From Cantharellus purpuraceus (Eukaryota; Basidiomycota; Agaricomycetes; Cantharellales; Hydnaceae): a stretch of 64,000 nucleotides of DNA. The notes beneath the pieces are model-generated. The model was not told where the DNA came from. It did no database searches and saw only the letters and a program-made list of their open reading frames with translations. The stretch spans positions 2,480,001 through 2,544,000 of the forward strand of contig JALBUN010000045.1 in assembly GCA_025174535.1 (NCBI GenBank), given 5' to 3'. Position numbers and translations under genes: made by a program. Below are positions 12,580 through 24,978 of the stretch, piece by piece (the stretch's first letter is position 1; the number at the start of each line of letters is the position of its first letter).

Positions 12580-14335
12580 CTATGCCGCATAATGGGAGCA
12601 CAATCGCAGGTAGAGGCTATCTTGTTCTTGCATCTGCTCCCGACCCGAATCCACCCCGACTCCCTGGGCGTGATCATCCTCCACCATCGGCTCACTAGAG
12701 CTCGCCCGCACACGCAAAGGTGTGGGAACAGGGATCGGCGTCGACGCCCGTGGTGTTTTCACCGGACTACCAATGCGGTCTCCGTCAGCATGCGGCACAT
12801 AATGTGAACCTCGCCCTGCTGTACCTCTAGCATTCGCTCCCGCAGGTGCATACGTTTTCTCCGTTGCAAGTGCTGCTTCTTCCTCTTCCTCCTCCTCCGA
12901 TTCATCTTCTTCGTCATCTCCACCCTGATCCTGAGTAGCATGAGCGGACCCTGCACTGAGCACTAGCGGCACACTCACTGGATCAAAGTCCTCCATGGGG
13001 CCCCCTTCGGCCACCTCTTCTTCTTCATCATACTCTTCCTCACTTCCGATCCATCGGCCACGCCAATCAACTCCATCGAGTTCTGCCGCCGCTTGAGGCC
13101 GCAATCGTACCCACCGCATGCGAGGTCCACTTCGCGCCCGTTCACTCACTTGGAACCCATAAATCCTAGGCATATAGACCTTCCCTGCTGGCGGCTTCTG
13201 TCCGCCGTATTGGTTGGGGTTCACGAATGTATGTTGCACCGTGTTCGTTGATGGTGTTCCTGCTGGTGAGCGACCAGGCGACCAGGGTGAAGGTGCAGAT
13301 GCTTCGTTATAATACGGGGCTGGTGCTAGCTCTCGATAGGTTTGGAAAAAAAGATTTGGGAATGTCGTTCCAAAAAAAGCCCCTAAATACAATATAAACC
13401 AGAAGAATGGCCAACGATCAATTTACACGCACCGTCCACACCTTGATATCGGCTGCTTGGCGGCGTGTAAATGTCATTGCAATTCGGACAGTATAGCTTA
13501 ACAGTGTCTAGTCCTGGTAGATCGGATCGTCCACAAGGCACAACATAATTGCTAGCACAGAACACCCTTGGACAGGTACCGAACTGGCCTGCTTCATACT
13601 TTTCAACCTGACAAAATTTGACTTAGTGAGACAGGACATCAGTATACGCCAGTACAAACCATGGCCGCGAGTCCTGCTCGTGTCAAAATGTAACGTTGGT
13701 GCACGAGTCCATACAGCAGTTCGGCGGAAGCCTCCACGATAGAGACGTCTGGGATCTTGAGAGTATCCTCTTCTATGCGCAAAGTGAGTCGAAATGCAAT
13801 GAGGTTGTTGTACACGATATGAGACACGAAACGCGTGAACCCACCTGGCTCAACGTCCAATACCATCTCCATCGCCTCCTTCCAGAACGGCACCATGCTG
13901 TTCAACCCAGTGAGGTTGAAATCGTCCTCGATAAAGTCCTCGCTGACTTCAGAGAAATATTCGTGACCCGGTAAAGAACAAAACCATGTAATCCATGTGA
14001 GAGAAGATGTGGGTGTTGAGGAGGCTAGATGCGAAAAAGGGGTCAGACCTACGGACTCACGCCATTGGGAGACGAGCTGCAGTTTCGAACGACGTGGGCT
14101 AAAGTCCATATCTACAGACTTGCCGCTGGGAAAGGACTGCGTGGGGCAGAGCAAGCCCCAACATACACGAGACCAATAGACGTGTACACGCGCGCAACAC
14201 GCGTTGAATGTGCGAGACCTACTCACCGTATCCCTCACCCTCTTGCTCCACCGGCTCCTCCTCCATCTCCTCGACTTCCGGGTCTTGCTGTTGCGGCACC
14301 TGCAACTCTCCAGCCTGGACAACCTGGCGCGGCAT
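12580..14335 (-). CDS. CKB: Casein kinase 2 regulatory (beta) subunit with long acidic C-terminal extension
   Basis: Five exons close in phase: 14227-14335, 13845-14024, 13660-13772, 13433-13607 and 12580-13382, giving 459 residues. The core is clear. TWITWFCSLPGHEYFSEV and EDFIEDDFNLTGLN sit at about residues 45-75. AELLYGLVHQRYILTRAGLA precedes the zinc ribbon CPRVFC...KLYCPNCNDIY, whose four cysteines are present. This is followed by AFFGTTFPNLFF, the dimer/contact region. CK2 beta dimerises and docks two catalytic alpha subunits. Human CK2 beta has 215 residues; here about 240 extra C-terminal residues are Pro/Ser-rich and hold two strongly acidic runs (GSEEEYDEEEEVAE and DDEEDESEEEEEEE). 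Which yeast paralogue (CKB1 or CKB2) it matches is not resolved. Confidence 0.95.
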
Positions 14336-14647
14336 CGTGAAAGCTAGTTGAGTTTCAAACTCAGCTCACTCAATTTGTTGAAACATGTGATTGAATACGG
14401 ACAACAACAAACATTGCCTCGAACTAATGAATCAACAACTCAAGCTAATTACCAACACGTATGTCGGATATTGACTAGCGCCTCTTCCTCTTACTCTTCG
14501 ACGTGTAGGTCGGCGGCGGCTGCAGAACATAAGCTTCCAGAGCAAAAAATCTGGCAAAGGAGTTCTACCTTGGCCGTTCCAACTGCTGTGTTATGTCCTC
14601 CCTGCATCTCGGAGCCAGCTGCTGTTTTCTTTTCTCGCGCTTGTTGG
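14336..14647. other. Intergenic: promoter side of the CK2 beta gene
   Basis: This is the gap between the CK2 beta start (14335) and the stop of the coiled-coil gene (14648), both on the minus strand. It holds only short frames without motifs. Confidence 0.5.
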
Positions 14648-17600
14648 TCATTTGACACGCGTCAGATAGCCACCACGCACCGATCGCTTGGCAGATCTTG
14701 ACAACCCTGCCGTGGCTACTTGTGCCGCAAGGCCTGTCTTTCGCTTTGCGCCTCTCGTCTCTTCTTCGTCAAACTCTCCAATTTCGTCCGATGCATCTGG
14801 CGCTAGTGTCGAAAAGTAAGCTTTGTTGGTACCCGCTGACGGCGTGACAAAATTGCGAGGATTGTCAGCCTTTCCAGATATCATAGTACTAAGGGCTTTT
14901 TCAGGTGAATCTGGCAATCGATCACTGTTCAATGGATACGATTCCATGGCATTTTCTTTCTCAGTTGGTGGATCATCTGGGGCCGTAGTCTTCCGGTGAC
15001 GCAACCTTTCTGGTGAGTATGGCATGAGAACAACATGGAACTCACTGGTTCATCCCCCCCGTCTTGACCCGGCGGGATGGAATCTAGCACCGACAGGTCC
15101 GACTGCGAAGAGGGCCAGTTGACGAAATCCATTATGGCTGGTCCCGGCTTCACAGTCGTGAGCTTATTCTTTGCCTACCGATAGTTTTGTGAGCACATAG
15201 AAGGTACAGAATGAGTAGGCACAACCATCTCCACTTGAAGATGTTTGGCTAAGGACTTCTCCAACGAGTCCTTTGCTTCTTGAAGACTGTTGATCAAGAC
15301 GTCTCGTCTGCGCAGCTCGTTCCGTACTTGAACCAGTTCCTGATTGTGGATACCTTGGGTAGCATCCATAATCTTCTTGATCAATGCTCTTTCCTCGACA
15401 TCCTGATGGTGACTATCAGAAATTTCTGCAAAGCTCAGTGATTTCGAGGCGTACGCACGAGATCTCCTTTCTCGTATCTAGTGGTGAGCGAATGGGTGCG
15501 CTCCTTCAGCTTCTCAGACTCTGCTGTGGTTTCAAGGATTTGCGACTTGAGGCTTTCGATTTCTTTCTCGTGAGCGACGCAGGATGCCAGAGTAGAGTCG
15601 AACTCCGTCTGAAGGCGTGTAAGAGACGATTGCAATTCCACAGTTTGTTGGCGAGCTTCTGCAACGGCACTTTCAGACTGACGCTTCATGTCCATGCTAC
15701 GAAGAACTTCGCGCTCGACGTCCCTTCGCACCTCTTCGATTCGCTGCAGTAGTTCTGCCTCTTTTGCTGTGGATTCTGCACGGTTATCCTGTACTTCCGA
15801 CCTGCATTGCTGGAGCTGAGTCTGGATGGACAGATTTTGTTCTTGAACGATGGCGTGTTCTGTGCGAAGATCGGAGTATTTCGCTTCTAGATCTTTCTGG
15901 GTATCCCGACTCTGTTTCAAAATTGTCATCTCTTTGGCTTTGAATTCCGAGCGAAGTGCTTCTGCATTTGATTTGTGTTGCTCTAATTGCTCTTGAAGAC
16001 TAGTCCTTTGCGCTTGAAGAACTGCAACCTCTGTGCGAAGGGTACCGCAGTTCGTTTCGAGTTCTTTCTACGGGTTACAGATATTAAGTCAGTGGTACAG
16101 GAGAATGACAAGTCTCCGCACTGCGCAGTTCGATGCCGCGGACACCAATCGATCCTGATGCAGATGCTACATTGTAAATGACAGCATATAGTGCATAATT
16201 GAAAGTATTCACGAACTTGTAGCTCAGCGTTCGAGTCCCTTGTGAGACGGAGGGTTATGCTTTGTTCCTCGAACCGCTCGTGCAGTGACTAAGATGTCCA
16301 TGAGTCACTTGATAATCACAACTCGTCCTGTTTGAAAAGACCAACCTGAGAATGAGTTGTCGCTGCCTCGGCTCTGAAACAACACGCTGGTATCAACGAG
16401 CATAGAATAGCATTGAATTTGTATGGAATACCGTTGCCGAGAGGCCTCTGCTTGTGCAAGGCTTTCCTTCAGCTGTTGATCCAAACTTTGGAGTCGTTGT
16501 TCTGCGGCTATCTTTTCACTAGTAACCTCGAGTCTTTGGGCCTTTTCGGACTCTTCATTGATCAAGGCTGAAGCTGTCGCTTGACGAGAACAAGCCAGGT
16601 CTGCGTCGAGGCGTTTCACTAACTGCTCACTAGTGTCGAGACGGCCTTGTAGCATTGCAAGCCTAGAGACCACCATCAACTACATTGACCATGGAGGAAA
16701 AGGCTCCTAAGACCACTGACGATGTCCTCAGCTCGCCTGCCTCACAAGCTTTCGACGATGTTTCTTTTTCCATTAGGGCCAACCTTGACTCTCGCTCGCT
16801 TAACAGTATCTGCAGTCTGGAATTACTGCACAGGATGTGTTAGCAATGATGTTTTTTTTAAGGCCGGTGACATTAAAGACCTGTCTTTCACTTGAGCCAA
16901 TTTCAAGAGATCGTCATCCCGCCTCTTCACGTCAGACTCCCGCTCAACCAGAAGTGTCTTTAGCTTGGTGTTACTGCATGTCTATGTTGAATAATCTTAT
17001 GCATACACATGAGGTGAGGGGACTTACCTCTCTTTAAGACTTTCTAGATGACATTCGAGCGCAGTTAGTCGATCTGCTTGCTCTTTGGAAATTCCTTTAA
17101 GCTGGATATTCCTAAAGAAGAGCTATTGACTCCAACGAGCAAGGCACAAAGGAGCACGAACTCCTGGATAGTATTCTCAGTTAGCCGATGCTTCTCGTCT
17201 TGGGTTTTAATGACGGCTTGCAGTTCCGAGATACTATACGCGTTTCGATAGGCATACACTCGATAACCTTGACAAACGCACCGCGTCTCCAGTGAGGCCG
17301 CTGCTGTTACCTTGCCTTCATAACTTTTCACAATGTCGTCCAGCCGGGAGACCCTGCAAGCCAGCCCGGAGTGTCAACACGGCCACTAAACTGACAAATT
17401 AGTGTGTTACTCGGCCGTCGATTCTTCCAGTCGAGCCTCCAGATTTCCAGCTAGCGTCGTAGCATCCAAGGACTCCCTTTGTAGTTGTTTCAATGCACAT
17501 GTTAACTCCCCGATACGCGTGTCTGTCACGGAGAGACATGAAGACCAGAGTGTATGCTACCAAAAACGGCAACTAACTGCCCGCCTTGACATCCGCCATT

Positions 17601-19071
17601 GTCTGCTGCGAAGTTCGACGCTCTATCGAATAAGCTTCCTGGAGCTCGTGTGCGTGAACCCTGGATGATGCAAGGTCGGACAGCGCATCAGTGAGATGAT
17701 CTCGGAGCATATCTAGGACCTGTTGTTCTATATGCAGGTCAATGGTCATGAGGAGAAATGCACTTGATCTTATATGACGATGTACTGTTCGTGTTATCCA
17801 ACTTCAGCTCAGCTAAAGTCGTCTGCATTTTCGCAATCGAGCCAGACATGTCCGAACCCCCTTCCTCTTGACCAAGGTATGATTCCGAGGCTGGAATATG
17901 TAATGAAAAGTGCAAGCCTGAAGGAAGGCATATATATGCTGACCTTCCAAAGCACCGGCAACGGTGGCTTTGAGGTCACGGACATCGGTAACGATGGTCC
18001 TTGCCTCGGAGATCGAAGCGAACACCTTTTTAGAGTAGGTCTTGAAAGAATCTAAATCCGAATGCAAGGCTTGGATGCTTCAAATAATGAGAGCATCATC
18101 TCGAGAAAGTGTATATTAGATGCCAATATACCTTTGTGAGCTTATCGCCAACTTTTTCAAGGAGGTGTCTTTGATGAATTGTACCTTGGCTGCTAACTGA
18201 TCCTTTTCCTTCTCCAGAAATACAATGCGTGTGCTCAACCGTTCAATTTCACTTTTCTATAAAAATTCCTATCAGCTTGACGAGCGGGCCAAGCAAAACA
18301 CCAACGGTTATTTACCTGTGTCTCATTTTCTGACTCGTATCGCTGAATAGATTTCATGGCTTCCATTACAACGCCCTGCATGCCTCTGGTGTCCACAGAC
18401 GCGCTGACTATAGAAGCACTCCTGGATCTTGCTTTGATCTCCATATCCTCATTCTTGAAGTTCGACACGGTGACAGATGCCTGACTTTCGATGGGGTCTA
18501 CATCATGAATCGGCCTAGGACTAGCAGTGATCTTGTTGACATAGTTGGGAAACGAAGCCATTGGTTCAGGCGTCAGACCTGGAAGGGATTGATACGAGCG
18601 AAGCTGATCAGAAAAGCTCGATGAATCACTGAGCCGAGATTGCTGAGCCTGTTCTCCTTGATGAAGTCGTTCATGCAACGTCTTACGATACGTAGTGGGA
18701 TTCTGAGAGTTGCGTGCGACAAAAAATGGTTGTTTATAGAGCCCTTGGGTCACGGATACAGTGGTCTCTGATGCACGAGGCGGACGAGAGTCAGAGTATT
18801 GGAAAGCATGCCCTGGTTCCACCTCGGGTTCTTGGTCGACAAAAGACGGAGAAGAAGTAGATGTATGCGCTGGTCCCTGTGCAGAAGACTCAGCGAGAGG
18901 CTCTCTGCCATTTGTGCCGCGTTTCAGTTCCAGAAGCCGAGAAGATTCTTGCGAGTGTTGACGACGCGCGCGCAGAAGACCATCTTCATCAGTTTGGGAG
19001 GATACTCCTGGAGAGCGAGGAAGAAACGCAAATGGATGAGAATATCCGGTGGAGTTGTGGTGTTCAGCCAT
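14648..19071 (-). CDS. Large coiled-coil protein, function unknown
   Basis: Start ATG 19071, stop TGA 14648. The first exons close in phase: 18316-19071, 18132-18256, 17944-18077, 17786-17890, 17578-17727, 17411-17522, 17282-17353, 17162-17233, 17028-17111 and 16881-16973. Further exons follow, with main blocks at about 16.68-16.44, 15.93-15.46, 15.40-15.18, 15.15-15.05 and 15.02-14.65 kb. The first ~240 residues are Ser/Pro-rich and look disordered. The middle is one long heptad-type coiled coil (for example KSEIERLSTRIVFLEKEKDQ and ELLQRIEEVRRDVEREVLRS). The ~180-residue tail is non-coiled, with DFVNWPSSQSDLSVLD and a basic end (KRKTGLAAQ, SRSAKRSVRGGYLTRVK). This layout of head, long coil and basic tail is shared by synaptonemal-complex, spindle-pole and septum scaffold proteins, but no specific family is recognised. 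One junction near 16.7 kb is unresolved. Confidence 0.7.
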
Positions 19072-19386
19072 GACACCCCTCCCAGCTCAGATTCTGATCA
19101 AAGCCACGGAGCAGTGGCCACAAGCTGCCCAGATAGGTAGCTCACTTGGCAACGAATAACGAGTTTAATAAAACCCAAGAAGAAACGGATTGACGTATGT
19201 TTGTTTAACGTGACCGACGTATGTTACATACAACAGTACGTGACATGTAACATTTTCAAAAGCAAACACAAGCTTGGAATACTGACATAACAGGGCGTGA
19301 TACTACCTTGGCTTACACCAGGTACAGAAAGGGCAAGATCGAAAACAATCGAAAGCATAGGGAGCAGACAAACACGTATAACTCTT

Positions 19387-22300
19387 TCAAGAGAAGTACT
19401 GGACGTGAAAGATGCAGGGTCAGACACAGACTCGACATACAGAGGATATTTATGCAACTCACCATTGAGGTCGCAGTAGTGGGATGAAGCTGCTTATAGG
19501 CATGCTTGTATGCCTCAATCGGGGGCGCATTTTCGTCGGTCCCAGTTACTTCAAACTCGATGTTTCCAGTAGGGTCGAAATGGTTCTTTGCACGTGAACA
19601 TACAATATCCGCATCTGCGCAACGTCAACGTCGTCAGCGACTCTCAGTGCAAGTGTGTAGTATAACAACATACAATAGACCGGGGCCGGAATAGATACTG
19701 AGCGTGTAGACCGCGCATACACATGGCACAGTGCAAATGCAAGCTGTTGGAGGCTGTCAGGTGTGAACTTGTTCTCATCCAATAACACATTATAGTGTGC
19801 AGGACGACTAGTTCCAAGCAGACCGGCGTGACTTTGCAAGTAGAAGTCGAACTCGGTGGGGTGCGAAATTTCACGATCGATGACTGTTCCAGCACGACAG
19901 TTACCACTCTGATCGGATTCAGCCTTGTTCTGTGATGTGGGGAAGAACCGGACATGGTGACGCTATACAAATCAATGCGTAGATGAGAGACCGGTGAGGA
20001 GTCACGGCTAAAAACAAACCTTTCCGACGACGACGACAGTCAGTTTGGGGGCCGAGGCACCTTTGAGGCCAAGTTCGTCGAAGGCGGCTGTAAAAATTGT
20101 GAGTACAACACCTCTGTAAGGTGAGATAATGAAATACCTTTTATCCTCGGAACCTCTGGAAAAATACGGGTATATTCAGGTACAAGGACAAACGAAAAGA
20201 CGGAATCCTACCTTCCGTCAGTACTGTTTTGAATTGACCCTCAGAAACACCGTCACTGCGCAACCATACTTCAATGACCAAGTTGACAAGATAATTAATT
20301 AAAAAAAAACACACCGGAAGAAAATAACCTTCCTAGGAGGCTGGCTCTTCTGCTCGAAAACCTGGCGATATCTCTGGAACCTAGGCAGCAGGAGCAAGAC
20401 ATTCGTGATCAATTCATCAACGCTACATTCATTCGAACCCCACTCACATTTCCATGATCGACTTGGTCATTGCCTGCAAATCCTGGATCATTTCGACGCG
20501 AGATTCCTGCACTGAACTCTTGGCGACGTATTTAGAGTTCTCCGAATCGACATTTCCGACAAGCGCAGTGAAAGAAGGCCGTCCACCAGCACCGGGGGGG
20601 GGATGGATGACATCCGCGCCTAGTCACATGATCAGAACAAGACGTGTTACTGCGTAACGATTCGACTAACCTAAAACGATCGTGGGGTTCGTGGGATCCG
20701 TAAGCACGGGAACATCCTGTGCCAGCGGGACGCAGTTGATTCCTCCAAGCTTGACGTTCAACCTAATGTGCTTTATATCAGTACCTTTCTCATGTGGAAG
20801 AAAACCTAACGCCGACTTCAGGCAAACATTGGCAAAGTACTGTGGGTTTCCTTTACCGCACTATATCAATAATGTCATTGACAAATTCTGCTGCACCAAG
20901 ACACTATAAGCTTTCCTTTAAGGCCTTCAAGCACTGCGTTGCAACCCCAGCCTACAGCAAAAGATGAGGTGAATCATACCAAGAACCATAGTGCTACTCA
21001 CTGTACAATCACCGAAACTTGTGGAAGCGGCAACTATAAGTCAACGATAATCCCGGAGATCAAAAGAGTAACTTACTGCTTGATCGCCGTGTACGTGTCC
21101 GTAGATGACTCGGGAAGAATGGCTACGACCAGATTCGGGAGGTTCTTTCCACCGCCAAATTTGTCCCTCCAGCTGGTTCCGGCGGTGATCAATTGCTGAA
21201 GAACTCATGAACGACTTCAACGCAATGAGCATGCGGGCAGTGACACTTACCTGCCTCACATTTGATTGAGGATTCCCGTAAGTTATTGGCTGAAGGAGAG
21301 ATATATTAGTTTCATTTACACGTCGACGGGATGAAACCGGACTCACTGGATTGGCATCCACGCCAACAATCCCTACATGACATGGCATCAATCTGACATC
21401 CGAGAAAATTCACAATCAGAGTAAGAAGGGGTGACGCACCGACCGCATTGCAAGCTTCACTGAGAGAACGGGCAACGCCCTGAGCCAATCGGTCGTCAAA
21501 CCTTCCCGATCTCTCGAAAACCACCATGACCCATCCTTTGATTCCGGCAGGTCGATAAAACTTTTTGTCCCTCTGCAACTGTATCAATAACCGAGAGCAG
21601 CAAAGGAGATGATAAAGCAACTTGCCATGTTCCAAGCGCTGTAACAATGAACTTTATTATGATGATTTGAATATGAAGTATGGCTAGACGTACCCATTGT
21701 CCGGTTTCTACGAACCCAGAATCACAGTATATGAGTAGATATAGAAAAAGATGACTATATACATACAATGTTCGGTTGTCTGCTTCCTCGACCGTATTTG
21801 AGGTTGGGGGGCTCCAAAATCCTGGCAGGGACAGCAAGAGGACCACTCGAAGTATGAACTTGCATTCCAAAGGAGCGCAGATACTCCGAGGTATCATACT
21901 CGAAAACCCGTAGTCCATTCCTGATGCTCTGTAGCCTGGAACAAAGTTCAGAGAGGTGTATCCGGGACCATAGAATCATCAAACCTACCGAGCATGGGGC
22001 TTCTGCGTCGAGAACGCAAGGACGTCGCGAGTCTTATCGGGTGGAACGGTCTTCTTCATGAGCTGGCCAGGGGGAACCATACAGAGTTCCAAGGGTATCA
22101 GTGCGCCCGATCCGACCTGTGTATTCGGATGTGAGATTGAGGTAGCCTACATATAAATAGACAAGGAAACTAACCTCCACACAAGGCAACGCAGGGTAAT
22201 CGAGATTCTTTCTATACGTCGTACGGAAGTATTGCTGTTACATCATCATTAGGTCAGGTCGACAATCCGCGCAGCGCAAACGTATCACATACAGCAACAG

Positions 22301-23692
22301 TCATAGAAGGGCCATCTCTTGCCTTGAACGTTAAGTTTTGGGCGCCTTGAGCCGAGACCCTTTTAATCACTCTAGCAATGTCTCCACCAGTATGTACGGT
22401 AACCACTCTCAGTCCAGAAAGGAAGCGTTGAAGTTTTATTCGGTCCTTTTCTGGTGGGGGAGACAGGGACCTGAGCTCCCTATAACCCATATGCTCCATA
22501 CACAAGTCGATAAGTGGGCCAGATTTATACCTGATTGATAATGAGGCAGCTGTTCAGATCAAGGAGTGATATACGAACATGGTTCCGGTGCTAATGTCGA
22601 TATTGATCCACATTCTGTTACCGCCCGGCCGGATAGACCTGTCGGAAATGGAGTTGTTAAAGACAGGGCAGGGTCATCAAAAGCATTGGCTGACTGGAAG
22701 TAACCTCGCCACAAGACTATTCCTCCACCGATCGGTTTCGTCTCGTTATCAGTGAAGAAAGCTGGAGGATCGTGTCAAAGAGAACATCAAATGCACCCGA
22801 TACATTGCTCACATCGAACATTAAAAGGATATTTCCTAAAATGCATTATAAATGAGGGAGTGTGACGATTGCATAGGCAAAGGCGAAACGAACGAGATGG
22901 GGGACATTCTGATTACCACGTTCAACGCCGTAATTGCCGTCAGTACCGGATTGTCGTGTGATTGTCGTCCCGCGAGAAAACCGTTCAAAACTCTGTAGCG
23001 AATGTATTAGATCAGTCTCAAACGCAGAAAAAGATGACCTGACTCTGGATTGATTTGCGCCACCTTGGTGAGGCGTACTTTATATTCCTTGGGTTCCTTC
23101 CCCTCCTTACTGGGCTGGCTATTCGGAAGAGCCACCCTGAACTGCCAAGGACACGTGAGCAACGATGGACGCATGCAAGGCCTGTACGCATACCTCTTGA
23201 GCCGATTGCCCCTTGTCGTCTCTATTCCTGAGCGGGAGTTCCTTGACAGAGAACATGTTCTTGCGACCATCATAAACAGCCTTGGGGGTGAAGACTTCAG
23301 GGTGAGAGGCCTGGAGCGCCTTGATGATCTCAAGGTTCAGCCTTGCGGGAAGAGCCTTGTCTGCCGGTGGTATCACTGAGTGGCGGCATTAGCAGACATG
23401 GTCGGTGGCACAAGACGGGTGGCACAGGGTGGCACACTTACCAACTGTGACGATCCACGCATCGGGACGTCATCGACGTTAGTCTGGAGTACGGCGAGAG
23501 TGTAGATACAGGCTACACACCGTCATAGTGATGGATGATGCCCTGCGGCACCTTGACCTGAAAGTGATTGGTGTGCACAGTAATAGCACGACCGGACGCT
23601 CCCCAGGCAGGCCTGCGAACACCGATGGTGGTTACATGCTGGAGGATGTCGGGCCCCTGAGTGCGAGGTGAGGGATGACTACGAGGTGGCAT
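19387..23692 (-). CDS. AGO: Argonaute (AGO/QDE-2-like) RNA-silencing slicer
   Basis: Starts at ATG 23692 ([18 protein letters not shown]) and ends with the exon 19387-19398, giving the Argonaute-type terminus SMYFS. The first exons close: 23521-23692, 23194-23375 and 23044-23141. The N domain carries [20 protein letters not shown]. The linker region has [11 protein letters not shown], followed by [20 protein letters not shown]. The PAZ region lies near 22.4 kb and the MID region near 21.5 kb ([14 protein letters not shown]). PIWI runs from about 21.2 to 19.46 kb. All four catalytic positions are visible: Asp in [14 protein letters not shown], Glu in [11 protein letters not shown], Asp in RDGVSEGQF (formed across an intron near 20.3 kb) and His in [13 protein letters not shown]. 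It should bind small RNAs and cleave targets. Introns are numerous (ten or more). Confidence 0.93.
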
Positions 23693-24978
23693 AGAGGGTG
23701 AAAGGGCTAAGTTGGACTGTGAACGGGCAAACAACTGTTTAATATGGATTCTCGCGGTATGGGCGCCTATCAGTTCCACACGCTTGAAACAAAGGAGGAT
23801 CGATCCTTTGGCGCAAATTACCCACGAAGAAGACACAGCCATTTACTAACGATACGCCTTTATTTAAGAAAGGAGCAAACGATGCGTGAGAGGCATCAGG
23901 CGAATGATTTGTACATGAGGCGTGCAGCGTGCCCTAGCAGCAATCTCGCAGCCCCCTATAGTAGCGTGCAGCTGGTTAGCGATTTTCTACCTCACATGAG
24001 TTATCATGATAAGATGGAAGCCGATTTGGCGCTGCTATGCTCTTCTTTGTTGCGATAATGCCAATATGGCCACATTGCATTCCCAGTCCTTGCTCGTCGA
24101 TCCACGGCATGGCGAGCAGGTCGTGTGTGCCAGCTTCCCCGTATGAGTGTGATCACGTGATGTGCCGTCAATGTACATCAGCTGCAGGGCCCGAAAGGCA
24201 CTAGATTTAGGCGGAAAGTCGTCAAGGCGTCAGGAACGCTGAAGCGCTGACCGGTCTTCGGTGCATGAGGGATGCCTGACAGAGAATGGAAGGGTATATG
24301 AAAGGACAGCTCATCCCGGGCTTGTTGTTACTTGTACTTTTAACCCCCGAAGGACTAACTTTCCTGTTGCACCGGTAGCTCCTCCCCCTCCTTCCCCTTC
24401 GTTACCCGCAGAGTTCGGAATTTCAAGTATTGGCAACCCTGAAACCCGGTTTGATGCACTTTGTCTGTGCGTCTCCCGGCCTCTTTCCTCCTTCTTTTGC
24501 ATTCCCTCTGAGCTGCGCTCGACTTTTCGCAGGCGAGACGTTTGGCAATACTATTCGTCTTTTCCAAGGTGTCCACAACGGATGGAGGGTCTAGAGGATC
24601 CTTCTGATTTCTTCAGGCACCCATCCTAGTATGCAGTCCAGATCCGGTGCCATTTCTTGACCCTCATCCCTTGCTTGTAGTCATCAGGTCGCTACGTTCT
24701 TTCTTGGGTTTGTCTTTGTCTCTTGCGTCCACTTCACTTTCCATGTCCCACTGGCGGCTGCCCGTCGCATCCGGTTGTACGTTTTAAACTGCAGAGTTCC
24801 CCCACGCGGAGGCGTTGGATTGGAAGCCAACCGTCCACACGACAGCGAGAAAGTCCGATCTTGGCTAGGGAGCAACAGAAGCAACAGAAGCTACAGAAGC
24901 AACCTTGCTACCACGTCCTCTGTCCCAAGCCACCTCCAAGCAAGCAACATTGCACTGAGTCTAACCGTATGTTTAGCC
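23693..24978. other. Divergent intergenic region between Argonaute and the membrane-protein gene
   Basis: About 1.29 kb separates two divergent start codons, so it should hold both promoters. It contains a C/T-rich stretch (about 24,375-24,520) and no open frame with a recognised motif. Several short plus-strand frames (23744-24058, 24261-24629) lack any domain. Confidence 0.5.
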
